Assembly (NCBI GenBank): GCA_001465935.1
Contig: LNKV01000066.1
Coordinates: 1 to 64,000 of the forward strand
DNA: 64,000 bases
Source of the DNA: Clarireedia homoeocarpa
Taxonomy: Eukaryota > Ascomycota > Leotiomycetes > Helotiales > Rutstroemiaceae
Direction of reading: 5' to 3'
Position 1 is the first letter of the stretch; each line of letters starts with the position of its first letter. This document shows, piece by piece, positions 48,940-60,529 of this stretch. Made by a program: the position numbers and the translations under genes. The notes beneath the pieces are model-generated. The model was given only the letters and a program-made list of their open reading frames with translations. It did no database searches and had not been told where the DNA came from.

Positions 48940-50108
48940 GTAGAAGGGAAGGGGGACAAACCAGGGCAACAACAGAGATTTGGATGGGGTACATATTCGG
49001 TGTTCATACTTCTTTTATTCTTCTTCTTTCTTCAGGCGTTGGATATACATGTATGGCATGGGGAAACCGAAAATAGAGCGGACGTGGATATACTCCCCGA
49101 CTTAACGACTTCACGACGACAATGACGACTTTTTGCATCAGACGATATGCTACGCTAAGAACGATAGCAACAACAACATCAACAACAACAGCAACAAACA
49201 TTATTTACGATAGATACGAGATACGAGATATGATATGATAGGATGAAGGATACACCTTCAACGATGTATGTAACTTAACCTACGAAGTTCACGAGAGAGA
49301 GAGAGCGCGCACGAGTTGGGCGAACGAATAAGATATAAGAGAATTGAGCATTTCAATGATATGATCTGATGTTGTTCATTCATTCATTCATTCATTCATT
49401 CATTCATTCATTCATTCATTCATTCATTCATTCGAGACAGGCATCAGTGATAAGATGAAATGAAATCATGTTCTTTCTCCCTTTCAGCCTAAGTTAACTT
49501 TACTGTAGTCAATTTGTTGTGTGATATTTTCTTTTCTATTTTTCTTTTTCTATCTTTGCTTTTTCCAGCCGTTGAATGGCAGCGGCAACGGCAACGGCAA
49601 CGGTGCGATGGCGCACACTTCCCCTTGTCTTCAGGGCATCCGTCAAACACAGACCTCAAAAGCCAAGAACGCTTGTTTGATCTTTAGATCTCAACAACGT
49701 TGTACCAGTAGATGAGCTCTGGGATGAGCTGAACTTCTGATGCTGTTTTGATTGCTTTTAACATTATACCATCAACATATTGCAACAAATGATACGGCCA
49801 AAGGGAGAGTCAGTCTTTCCATTCTACTTGTATAGACCTTCTTGATTCATCCACCTATAAACATGCTGTACAGCTCGAAATTAACAATTGCATTTGATCC
49901 TCCCCCTTTCCTTTCCTTTCCTTTCCTTTCCTTTCTTTCCCAGTCCTTCCCCTCACCCCAAGGCCATTAATCCCCGACCCAACCAATAATTACACATCAA
50001 CGCCTGCATCGAATATCGTATCAAACAGATAATATACCACCCAGCCCCTCCGGCCCCCCCTTCACTCCAAAAAGGAATAATTCATATATTACATAAAAGC
50101 TATAACTA
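48940..50108. other. Convergent intergenic region with microsatellites
   Basis: 3' flanks of the CorA-like (+) and EF-hand (-) genes. It holds a CATT repeat at 49376-49433 and a CCTTT repeat at about 49907-49937. No gene supported. Confidence 0.55.
49376..49433. repeat. CATT tetranucleotide repeat, about 14 copies
   Basis: Uninterrupted cattcatt repeat ending ttcgag. Confidence 0.95.
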
Positions 50109-51150
50109 TTATTCATCCGAATCATCACTGTTCTTCTCTCCTTTCCCATCCGGCCCCAAACCTCCAGCAATACTTGCGACGAATTCTTGGTACTTGAATA
50201 CTTCTGCTCTTCGGGCTCCGCCCATAGCTCCGGAGTGTTTTCCAAATGCTCGGCGCCCAGTAAAACCGCTCATTACTCGGTCGATTTCTCGTTCTGTTAA
50301 GGGATGTTCGCCTGATTCTGGGGCGGTGTGTAGTAGTGCGTCTCGCAATTCGGCGTAGTCGACTTGTCCGCTGTCGTCTTCATCAAAAGCGGAAAACGCG
50401 TTTAGCAATTCTGGAGTGGGTGATAATGTGGTAAGGAGAGTTGCTAAGGAGTTTAAGAATGTTGGAAGTGTGACGGTTTGTGGCGTGGACGGTGGGAAGA
50501 AAGCGGTCAGCTCTGAAGGCGTGGAAGAAAGACCTAATTCCAATTAATAGGGTATTCCGGCGAAATAGGTTGAAGACGACAAACCCAATTGAGTTAACAT
50601 ATCAGCTACATCTTCTCTGCCTACTTGTCCATCGCTATCTCTATCCAGAATCTGGAATCCTTCTCGTAGTTCTCTCACTTGCGCCGGTGGTAATTGCGAC
50701 AGCGCACTGTTGTCATTGGAATAGCTTGCGCCGGCACTTTTCAAGGGTCCTCCAAAACCCGGGCTTGACTTTGGACCCTTTGTAGGAGAAGGTTCCGGTT
50801 CTCTATATGTTGGCGCCAACCCACGAGCAGTCCATTTACTCGTATCAATCGCCGAATTCGAAATAGCGGAATTGTTCAGTCTACTCGGTGTCAACATCGT
50901 CTGCGGTGATGAAGGGCTTGTCGTTGATTGTCGAAGAGGAGAAGGCGATGGCGAAACTGTAGAATCGGGTCGTCGAAATGGTGAGGCTCGAGGAGATCCG
51001 AAGGGTAATGGTGAGGGTTTGTAAGAAGCAGACATTGACTAGAGACAAGAAAAAGCACTGTGTTAGTCCCGCATGCTGCATCTTGCTTTGGTATAACATC
51101 CAACGCAGGAAGCCACGACGTCGTAAAAGTGGACCTAAACAACTTACCAT
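50109..51150 (-). CDS. EF-hand protein, myosin regulatory light-chain-like
   Basis: Calmodulin-superfamily protein resembling fungal type II myosin regulatory light chain (Rlc1/Mlc2), which would act at the contractile ring. My preferred model has three exons: 51150-51148 (only the ATG), 51038-50585 and 50533-50109. Introns are 109 bp (GTAAGT...CTCTAG) and 51 bp (GTTTGT...ATTAG). The product has 293 residues. Starting instead at ATG 51035 removes only two residues. Residues 1-125 are Ser/Pro-rich and disordered (a phosphorylatable N-terminal extension is usual in regulatory light chains). The first EF-hand loop is DRDSDGQVGRED, with the expected acidic ligands. The second is DEDDSGQVDYAE. A third, degenerate EF-hand-like segment and an acidic tail NSDDSDE follow. 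Light-chain identity is inferred from the two-lobed layout and long N-terminus. Confidence 0.85.
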
Positions 51151-52344
51151 GGTTGATGCGGAGATAGATAATATTCTGCTAGAGTTACAATAGAATGCAC
51201 TTGTTTCTACTTGTTTCAAAGGTACGAGTACGTCAACGAGAGTAGAAAGTGTGAACGTGGGCTTGAGTTATTCTCGATGCGAGTGGAGAATGTTCTTAAA
51301 GAAAGTCAATTGAAGAGTTTCTATTGATCAATGAAAATCCGTAGGATTAAAGTAACGTATGGTGAAGTTAGAGATGAGAGGTACCTGCGTGGAAAAGGTC
51401 AAGGCCAGTACAGGATTTCCCGATCGTTTGAGAAAGTGCAGGGCGGAGAAGAGAGGCTGAATGTTTTGATTTGTTGCCGTGTAAACAAACTTGCTGGATT
51501 GTATTACATAATGAGATCTTAGTGCGAGGCTGCCATTGCTGGTATCCAAGATTTTTCATTGATTGGTTGCGCGATCTTAGTCTCAGCTAATCGGTAACTT
51601 AGTCTCAGCTAATCGGTAAGCTGCTACATCTGTGCGCCGTTTCTACTCATGGCTTGCAGGTTTGGCTCAGGGAAACAACCTAGTTCTAGGGACCCCGCTC
51701 TATTGCAGACCCCTAATCCGTACAGCAATGCGTCCAGCCGTCGAATCCCCTGAGTGCTGAGTTGAGCAAAGAAGATACGGAGTACGAAGCACGAAGCACG
51801 AAGGACTCTGTAGAAGTCATCGAGACACAAGAGAATAGTATTTGGCACACAAACATACACCCGCTCACTCCCACTCCCACTCACGCACTCATATACCAAA
51901 CTGGCGCAGCTGGTTGGGCAGAATCCAGTGCAGGAATACGAGTTACGACACTGTATCATCATCTGAATCCTTCTTCGATTCTTGTGGAAAATCCTTTCCA
52001 ATACATGCGACAACCAACATTGTAGCTCCTTCTATTACCCTTCTCCCTCCATCCTCCCCCCTATTTAATCTTCCCATTCAAATAGTAACTTATAGCCTTC
52101 TTCTAATTACCAAACCAAACCAATCTTCTCCCATTCTGCACAAAATCCCTTCATTTGGGAACATCCGTAAGCCCATCCTTGACACAAGTCGCGGCGAAAC
52201 CTTTAGTTCGTCGAAGTGATTGCCGCGCACGGATTGGATTAAGGCTTCACACTCGTTTGAAACCCTGTCTGGCAGAGTGGGACTGTGACTTGGTACTAGC
52301 TTTTACCTAGTAATGCTTTCTTGGGCTCCAAGGGAATTCTAGAT
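51151..52344. other. Divergent intergenic region, EF-hand and AFI1 promoters
   Basis: 1.2 kb between divergent starts. It contains a 22-bp direct repeat (cttagtctcagctaatcggtaa) at 51576-51619 and CT-rich sequence at about 52020-52110 close to the AFI1 start. Short ORFs have no motif. Confidence 0.5.
51576..51619. repeat. 22-bp direct tandem repeat, two copies
   Basis: cttagtctcagctaatcggtaa occurs at 51576 and again at 51598 without mismatch. Confidence 0.88.
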
Positions 52345-55024
52345 ATGGCGTCGGCACTTCCTTTCGCGCCTTCATATCGCAAGACCAGCTCCTCGAACAT
52401 GTCAATGCAGCCATTGCGTCCTACTACGCGGGGTACAATCGGGAGTGTGACGACGAGTTCGAATGGGAGTTTTCAACGAAGGACATCTCTATCTTCTTTC
52501 CCATCCTCGAGATCCCCGTCCGTCATGTCACAACGTCGACCCTCGCGAAGCCCAAACCCCCCTCCTCCGATAGATACGGATCGCAGGTCTGATCCAAGTA
52601 CGAATTCGAAGGAGCCTTCCAGTGGCGTCTCTTCCCAACATTCGTCCCTATCCGCCCCGAAGCGATATAATCCAGAAGCACATTCGGCACGCAAATTGAA
52701 ATCACAATACCCTCGTGGTGACACTGAAAACCATGTCGAATATATACTTGTGGCGTCGTTTGATATCGATAAAGGCCCCATAATGGAACATCAATACCCC
52801 GTCGCAATTACTGGAGATGAACATATGTTGGCAGAATTGATGTTACCTGATCAAGCACATGTGCGGAATCAGGATTGGACGATATTCTTTTTACACAAAG
52901 ATACGAGTCAAGACGAGGAAGAGGCAGAAGAGAAGGCAGAGAGGAAAAGGTTGCGACGAGAGAAGAAGAAAGCCAGAGCGGCGATGCGAGAGGCCGGGCA
53001 AGATCCATCCACCGTGGATGGGGAGGGTAGTGAGGATGATGACGATGATGATGATGATGATGATGACGACGATGATGATGATGGACCGGAAGGGGCAGAA
53101 GGACCCCCTCTGATATATGTGCTAAATCTCGTCAACACAAAACAAGACAAGACAGCCAAAAGAGGAGCTGTGGTCAAAGCAATGGCGATATGTACTCGAC
53201 ATCCATTTTTACATATCTATAAGGTATGTTTCATACTTCAGCTCAATTGAAGTCAAATTGACTTTGTCTAGCCACTTTTATTATTAGCTCTTGAAGAGTA
53301 TTTCAAAACCCCTCAACCATCTACGCTGGCGGAGTTGTACGAGGCTGTTAACACTATGGATCTGTCACTAATGCCAAAGCTGAGCATCCTTGAACGGCAT
53401 CTTCTACAGGCTAGTGACAACAAGGATCTGTTTGTTGAGAAGTTCGAACAGATGATCCAGATGCGTATGGCTGAGGATAAAGGCGAATCACTAGACGACA
53501 TGACAGCCTTGTCTGAAAGTCCAGAAAGAAAACCAGGTCTAGTACGAAACGGGACGAAAGCACACGTTCAGACCCATTCGACATATTCCGTACCCAGAGA
53601 TACACATGAATTTGAGACCAAAGTCATGTACAATGGTATCCCTATACCTATCAAGGTTCCCGTGGCAGTCTCGCCAGAGACTGTTGGCGATTTCTCACTG
53701 ATAAAGCTTATTCAGACATACAATGATCCTCATGCAAAATCACCAGTTCCTTTCGCTCTGCACCCTCATCTTACGACTGCTGGAATACATACGCATCCGA
53801 TTATAGTATTGGTTAATGCTATGCTGACACAGAAACGGGTTATATTTCTTGGACACAATCGTCCTTCGGGAGAAGTTGCAGAAGCTGTACTTGCAGCATG
53901 TGCCTTGGCATCTGGGGGCATTCTGCGTGGCTTCACTCGCCATGCCTTCCCATACACGGATCTCAGCAAGATTGACGATCTGCTGAAAGTGCCTGGTTTT
54001 ATCGCTGGAGTGACCAACCCGACCTTCGAGAATCACCCTGAATGGTGGGATTTACTCTGTGATCTGCCATCAGGACGGATGAAGATCAGTAGCCGGATCG
54101 ATCCCGCACCTCTCACGGAAGGACTTGCCAACTTCCAACAACAGAATCCAGCTTACGCAAGCGCTACCAATGTCGCCACATCTACCAACCAAGCTGCAAG
54201 TGACCCTACTGGTGATGGTGCATTTATGAATGACGTGATACGAAGCATTGCCGCCAGACATGGCGAAGGTGCAATTCGAGCTAAATGGCGCGACTGGGTT
54301 GTGAAATTTACCAGAATCGCCGCTTCCTTTGAAGAAAGTGTCTACGGCGTTAGTACGCTTTACATCGGTCTCGACAAAATAGAATCCAACAACGAAAATG
54401 TAAGTGGCCACGGCTACGTTTGGCCAGACGAACATGCCAAACTACGAGAACTTGCCGGGTGTATCAATAGGATTGAAGGGTGGAGGAACACTCGAAGCTA
54501 CTACAGTTTCAAACAGGTAAGTCCCGCACTTTTGTAATGTACATGGAAGCAATATCTCACATTCATCACAGGATATCGCTCAAATCTACAGGTTCCGGCC
54601 CCTCAAAGCCCTCGATCTCCATCACCTGCACGACCGTCTCCGCATGACAAAACTCACCCCCTACGTCAGCCGCGACATCTATCTCGCGATGGAAAAATAT
54701 ACGCATTCCTACGATGAGATCTGTCAGCTGTTAACGGTGGCGCCGGAATCCCACGCAGGGCTTTTTTATATTGCGTTAGGATTGTTCCATAAGGAGAAGG
54801 AGGTACGCATTAGAGTGGTGGATTTGTTGGAGAGGATTAGTGAGCATGAAGCAGGAAGACATTGGTGGAAGGCGCTAAGTCGCTTTGAGAAGTTGGCGTA
54901 TATTAGGATTAAGAGGGAGGCGGAGACGGAGACGAGGGTGAAGGAGGGGGCGGGAGAGAGGGACGGGGATGCGGTGGGGTTGGAGAACGGGGACGGGATG
55001 ATTATGGGGAGGAGAGTTAGTTAG
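52345..55024 (+). CDS. AFI1: Afi1/MesA-like Arf3-interacting DENN-type polarity protein
   Basis: Homologue of yeast Afi1 (Arf3-interacting protein) and Aspergillus MesA, which act in polarised growth and in placing Arf3 at the plasma membrane. Three exons: 52345-53223, 53272-54516 and 54572-55024. Introns are 48 bp (GTATGT...TCTAG) and 55 bp (GTAAGT...CACAG); the product is 858 residues. I used ATG 52345, the first true ATG. Residues 1-130 are Ser/Arg/Pro-rich. The Afi1 docking domain begins at EYILVASFDIDKGPIMEHQYP (about residue 132) and runs on through VLNLVNTK and MAICTRHPFLHIYK. A charged insert with a basic helix and a run of 16 Asp interrupts it. The DENN-like region covers about residues 300-690 (HPHLTTAGIHTHPIIVLVNAMLTQKRVIFLGH, GGILRGFTRHAFPYTDL). 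The C-terminal exon ends in a Glu/Arg-rich tail. Identity is strong from both domains in order. Confidence 0.93.
53032..53085 (+). repeat. GAT/GAC codon repeat coding 16 Asp inside AFI1
   Basis: Sixteen consecutive Asp codons (mostly GAT, three GAC) within the docking region. The mixed codons suggest selection on the residue as well as slippage. Confidence 0.9.
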
Positions 55025-56141
55025 TTGTTTAGCTACTTGGTGTAGTTTGGTTGTTTGGTCGTTCGTTTGTTTTGTTGATCAAAGTGGACTTCTAATTTGC
55101 TAGGAAAGTTTGGTGGGTGGAGTTGTGCGTACTGGTGCTTGGGGTGTTGGTGTTGATTGATGCATACATGGATGGATGGAGGGATGATTTCACGAAGATC
55201 ATGATCATTGTTTCTCTCTGTCTTTATATCCTTTTCTTTTTTATCTGGCGGGATATATACTTGTGTGTGGTTTTTGTTTCGGGATTATGGTAAAGACAGC
55301 ATGGCGATGGATGGATGGCTGGGTGGATGGATGGATGGGTTGGTTTGAATGATGGATAAAGTTACAGAGGCCACCAGAAGCCTGGCCCTATGAAATATCG
55401 GGGCTGGGTGAGGGATAGATAAGTGATGGGTGAGGAATGGGTTGAGTAGAGAGAAAGGAAGAGATAGATACCCCGAGGGTGAGGAACAGAGACGGACGGA
55501 AAGAAAGAAAGAAAGAAAGAAAGAAAGAAGTGGAGATGGCTAGTATATTGAGGAAGGAATGTGAGGTTCAAAATTAAATGCTGGCTTGTAGCTAGTTGGC
55601 TCATCAGGGGGTTGGATGCCAGAATCTTCAATGAATGGTTATTCCGGACTTGATATTCAAAGCCTCTGTTATTTCTATTTGGTTCTGAAATCTGAGTTGA
55701 TTTGGCCTGCTTGGAATGGCTCTTGCTGGGCATTGATAGATTATCAGACGTATCCGCTTGCTGCGCAGAAGTTGTAATCTAAGGGCTTGAGTCGATGCTC
55801 GCCGGCTTTTGAGTGGATAATGAACGGCATCTTTCCGGTAACAATTGGTTCAGCGAATAGAGGTCACAGAAATATATTTTGCCTTTGGGATACCGTTTGA
55901 TACAAAAGGGCTATTTACAGCTTATATTCATTATTCATCCTTTTTCTAGATAAATTTCCTTTACCGTTTTCGCTTCTATAGAAATTAGCTGCTGCTTGCC
56001 TCTATTGCTCTTGTCTTCCTGAACAAGACGGAGTGAAGTGATGGTAACTGGTCTAGGTTGAGGGAAAGAGAAGTAATGGGAAGGAGAATATGAAAGTGGT
56101 GGAGAGCTGAAGATGCATTGAATGTAAATGGAACATACTTA
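55025..56141. other. Convergent intergenic region
   Basis: 3' flanks of AFI1 (+) and S-formylglutathione hydrolase (-). It contains TGGA repeats at about 55306-55340 and a GAAA tetranucleotide repeat at about 55499-55529. No gene supported. Confidence 0.55.
55499..55529. repeat. GAAA tetranucleotide repeat
   Basis: About seven tandem aaag units. Confidence 0.9.
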
Positions 56142-57272
56142 CTATGCAAATAGGTATTTCGCAGCATGGTTAATGTGATCGGTTGCGAAGGAAGAGATGA
56201 AGAAGTATGAGTGATCGTAGCCCTGGACTTTTTTCAGTTCTGTTTTTTCTAGAGTAGAAATTTATACGATAAATGGGAGTGTTTATACCTCTTGATATCT
56301 AAGTGTTAGGCTCTTATCATTCCCTGACTCCTTAGCTGCCGCGGCGAAGTTTTCTGGTAGCAGCTGGCCTTGCTTGTAGAAATTATCCGCGGTTCCCTAT
56401 TGCCCAAGCATCAGTATTTCAGCCTCTCGTATCCTCCATCTTCTCTTCAGTCATATGTAGGAATTGGTGGAAAGAGGGAATTAAGAAATAAATAAACTCA
56501 CCACATCCACAAGCGCCGGAAACTCCCCCTTAAACCCCTTTATCAACTCACTAGCATCCCACTCCTTCCAACTCTCCTTGTCCTCTCCCAGATATCCCCC
56601 AAAAGCTTTTTCTCCCCATGGACATTTCGATGGGTTTGAGATGGGCGCAAACGCACTCACGCTCTTGTACATACCCGGGTTCTTCAAGAATAACGTCAAG
56701 GCGCCGTGGCCACCCATCGAATGGCCCATTATACTCTTACGCGAGGAATCGAGCTCGGGGAACGAGGAGAAGAGCGCGCTGGGGAGTTCTTCTGTGATAT
56801 AGCTGTACATGCGGTAGTTAGTGGACCAGGGAGACTGTGTTGCGTTGAGGTAGAAGCCCGCGCCGCTACCAAAGTCGTAGGCGTCATCTTCGCCGGCAAT
56901 TTTGCATCCTCCTGGAGTATGTCATTGTTAGCCTTATTTTTTTTGTTTTCATGCTCTTCTGGATATAAACTGGAATTAGTAATTGGTGAAGAAGAGAACT
57001 TGAAAATACGTACGTGGACTGGTGTCAGGGTATACAACAGCTATTCCCTTCTGACTGGCTCCGTATTGAAAGAATCCCTTCTCAGCTCCATTGTCCCCCG
57101 TGCATGTCAATCCGGCTAGATAGAATAAAACTGGAACTTTCTTGGATTCAGAAGCGCCAGGTGGGAGGTAGAGGTTCAGTGCCATGTCGCAGGATGTGCT
57201 CGTTGCAGAATGGCTTAGTTTTAGGAGCTTGCCTCCAAAGGAGGCGATTGTTGCTGTGGTTTTAAATGACAT
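56142..57272 (-). CDS. S-formylglutathione hydrolase (esterase D family)
   Basis: Hydrolyses S-formylglutathione to glutathione and formate, the last step of glutathione-dependent formaldehyde detoxification in the cytosol. Four exons: 57272-57014, 56911-56502, 56396-56289 and 56222-56142. Introns are 102, 105 and 66 bp; all joins keep frame. The product is 285 residues, the normal length for the family. It is an alpha/beta hydrolase: LFYLAGLTCTGDN near residue 50 (oxyanion region), nucleophile Ser151 in GHSMGGHGAL, probable Asp227 in GTADNF and His263 in GYDHSYFF. The segment CPWGEKAFGGYLG is also typical. The third intron's acceptor (GTCCAG) was chosen because it alone joins RYQE to GYDHS in frame. 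All catalytic residues are intact. Confidence 0.95.
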
Positions 57273-58209
57273 TTTTGCTTCGTTTGTTTGGTTTGTCTAA
57301 TCGGTGGTATGAGAATATACTTTGAAACGAGGAGAGGATTGATAAAATTGAGGTTTGGGAATGTTGAGAGAAATGTGTATATGACGTTTGGAGCTTGGTC
57401 CTTCAACCCCTCCTTCGATGGAAGGTATCGACAACCTACCCCACATTTCTTCGGATATTGCTCGGAGTTGAGGATCTACCACAGGTTTGGGAAACTAAAT
57501 TAGGAAACCAATTCCATGAGCCGTTGCCGTAGAGAGATGAGGCAAATCAAAAGAACAGCTTGATGCCACTTTCCCGCAAGTTAAAAACGTGTGGTATTCG
57601 ATTGAGGTTAATGGCCTGAGATGTGATGGGCACGAGGGTTTCTTTCGCGCAAGTGAGGTCCCTTGGTGTGATCAGGTATCATTTGTCAACGACGCGCAAA
57701 GACATCCTCAACCGCCATGCCTTAACGACTTGAACGCGTGCCCTAGCGTGGGAGTTATGATGCTGGTTTCAGGATCTGTGTTCACAGGAGTAGATGGTGT
57801 AGAAAGGGGAGATATAGTCTCCATGAGAGAGTGATATTAGATGGCCTCGAGGTGCGACACCGCGACGCGAACAATCTACTCATGCCGGCCTATAGAAACT
57901 CGGCACGAAATAAAAAAGCTTTCTTGGTTCTTTGGTGCTCGACTGGGCCCTCTTACTCCGATCATTTACGGTGTTGAATACTGACAATCAGTAGCATCGG
58001 AGGTAGATACTGCAGGCATAACGCGTCCCTGAATGATGATACAATCAACAGAGATGTTTGTAAGCAGTACACACTACATCTGGTTGGTTTTCCGTTGGTG
58101 ACTTGCTGCGTGTTAGGCAAGTTAAAGTATGTTCTGCCTACACATATCTCTGAATTCTCGTTGTCTTGTTTAACTTGGCTGATATTGGAGCCAACTGCCA
58201 CACGTGAGA
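57273..58209. other. Intergenic between hydrolase promoter and MFS relic
   Basis: No gene supported. ORFs at 57589-57834 and 57962-58252 lack motifs. The left part is the S-formylglutathione hydrolase promoter. Confidence 0.45.
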
Positions 58210-59267
58210 GCAACAGCCAACTGGAGGATGTACATGAAGAAACTCCTCTCATGAGCGAATCTCGACCGTCGAATCCACCGTTGCCTACGATTGATGATGT
58301 AAATTAAAATGGATCACTTGGTTTCTTGTCGGTGCATTGGTCCTTACATTCGAGACGGGCGTGGCAATGGGAATGGCTCCTCTTATCGCTTCCTACAGGG
58401 ATATTTTATGCGACATCACGACTCAAAAATACGAGATACATGGTACACATTGCTCAAATAGCCGCTCAGTGACGGGCGAGATAGCAATGCTTTTAGGTAT
58501 CTCTCAGCTTTTGGAGTGCTTTCCAGTACTCCTTTTGTCTATGGCAGCATGGTAGATAGATGCGGTCTTCGACCAATTCTGCTCATGAGTTATCTTGGCC
58601 TAGTACTGAGTGCAATTTGAGTCACTGGTGTAATTTGGCTCGCTCCGAAGGTGTCTGAGAACCATTTGGATGGGTCCTATTTTCACGGTTATCGGTGGTG
58701 GACCAAATGTCCCAATCTCTATTCTTATGACAAGTGCTGCCGCGGTCGGATCATCCGCCCAAAGAGTTTCGATATTCTCTTTCATTTACGGGACATCTTT
58801 GGCCGCAGTTGTTCTAGGCTCTGCGCTTGGTTTAAAGATGATGATGAGTGCGGGAAACTACACACCACTAGTAGTGGGCTTGTGTTGATGTGCCTGGCTC
58901 TGGTTATAAGCCTCTTTATGCCGATTACGAGGCCGAGAAGAAGCTATTCTGCCATCGAGTCCGAGAAAGTTTCTGCTCATCTATATGCCCAATCTAAATC
59001 CTCGAGCATGTAGTATATTCGCAGCGTCAGGCAAGCATTGAGCAAATCATTACATGCTCTCTGGAGTATTAATGGTGTCGTTCCTTTACTGATTGCAAGT
59101 TTCCCCTCCATGCTTGGCCAGAGCACTCAGCTACAGGTTCTACAGTATATGCCCGTAAGAGTTGGGATAGGGTACGCAGAAGTAGGTTATTGGTGTCTCT
59201 TCCGGCTTTGCAAAACTAATATTTATTTTCCCCAGGCTAACACATTCAACACCGTGAACTTGTTGTA
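58210..59267 (+). pseudogene. Broken MFS transporter
   Basis: Relic of a major facilitator superfamily permease. Pieces lie in order but change frame and contain stops. An N-terminal cytosolic segment (about 58217-58305, EETPLMSES...) ends in a stop. The first helix with WFLVGALVLTFETGVAMGMAPLIASY and the second with GEIAMLLGISQLLECFPVLLL are in one frame (to 58551). A damaged loop region follows where the DRYGRRP-type motif is expected. WMGPIFTVIGGGPNVPISILMTSAA and QRVSIFSFIYGTSLAAVVLGSALG follow in another frame. LVLMCLALVISLFMPITRPR is in a third frame. A later fragment (SMLGQSTQLQVLQYMP, GYAEVGYW) runs to 59267 and then stops. It is roughly two-thirds of a normal transporter, with at least three frame changes. 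It lies 1.26 kb from the 3' end of the monooxygenase-decarboxylase gene. Confidence 0.85.
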
Positions 59268-60529
59268 GAGTCTCTACCGACCTACTATAGTCTCGGACTT
59301 AAAAAGGTCGTTAAAATGAAAAACCAATCCATCAATCAATTATATTAGTAGTATTAAGTGATTTGCTCCGCTGTTATACTGAGATCGGCTTAGAGTTTCA
59401 TCCAACAACAAAGTTCTCGAAACCTTACTTGTGGTATTAGAGTTTGAGCCTTTGACTCGGCAACGTCTGATTCTCTTGCTGGTAAATTAATTGCTGAAGA
59501 AGTCAACAAGCGCACATTTGTACACCGAAGCTGTCTACTAACGCAGTGTAGTTTTGCGCTTGAAAGGAGATATCACCGGCTCAAATCGGCTGCTTTAATA
59601 ACGCTTAGAACATTCAGACATAGTTGCATGATTGCACTCGCATCACATCCTCGGACTTCTGCATCTGTCTCAAGCGACCAACCATGCCTACAAGTTTGAC
59701 TTTCCATCAGCTGGCAAGCAAAGATGTGGATTTCTAGAGGATTCAGGTGACATAGAGAAGCAGCTCAATGTTTTATGGAACCAGATCTATTGTGCCGGTA
59801 GAATATTAAGAGGAAAAGGGAAGTTTCCAACCGCGTAGCTTTTTTTTTTTTTTTTTTTTTTTTTGGAACATCAGGTCTTCTTTTCCTCCGTTGAATGGGC
59901 CATTCTTCATTTATCTGGCCGTTCGATCTCTTTCTGCTTTTCGGTTTGTCGAATCACTGGATTCCGTAGGTATATTGAAGATGGAACTGAAGCTTCATGG
60001 CTGAAAGCTAGCTAAATACTCTTGTGTTCGAAGCTTGCACCTCGCGGGCATTTGGTGTAGTACATCCAAGTGTTTCTGAATAAAAACCTGCCATTCCAGT
60101 TTATTCTTGAACCAGTGCAGTCGTGCTCTTGCTGGTAATTCTGTATTTGGGAGGCAGTCACGACGGAAACCTAACAGGGAGGAAATGCCGTTAAAGATCA
60201 GGGAATCGCGAAAGAAGGGAAATCCTTCTAAGTTATCAGCATGGGATTGGCAATGTAGTTAATGTACTTCCTATTCCTCAAATATAAGATTCTATTGGAT
60301 CTGTTTTAAATCCTAGGCCAAATGCTTTGTAGACCATGGGATACAGGATTGCACTTAGAGGGTACATGTCTATTGCCTTTGCACATGTGCGATTTACCTT
60401 CGTTGATTGTCTTGAATTCATTTATCAAATGTTCGTTAATAAGCTTCAACACACAATTGTATACTGAGAATAGGTAAGTAGTTCTATGGACAATATATAT
60501 CAATTCTCCGCAAGCCAACGTTCAAACTT
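59268..60529. other. Intergenic between MFS relic and monooxygenase gene 3' end
   Basis: No gene supported. It holds a 25-base T homopolymer at 59840-59864. A 68-codon ORF (59632-59838) ends at this run but has no motif. Confidence 0.45.
59840..59864. repeat. 25-base T homopolymer
   Basis: An uninterrupted T run. It could be an old poly(A) tail of a minus-strand insertion or simple slippage; no adjoining retroelement protein was seen. Confidence 0.85.

Noticed and set aside
52908..53177. Minus-strand ORF with poly-Ser
   Set aside because: Antisense of the Asp repeat in AFI1.
59632..59864. Non-LTR retroelement 3' end suggested by the 25-base T run
   Set aside because: No reverse transcriptase or endonuclease motif and no target-site duplication could be found next to it.
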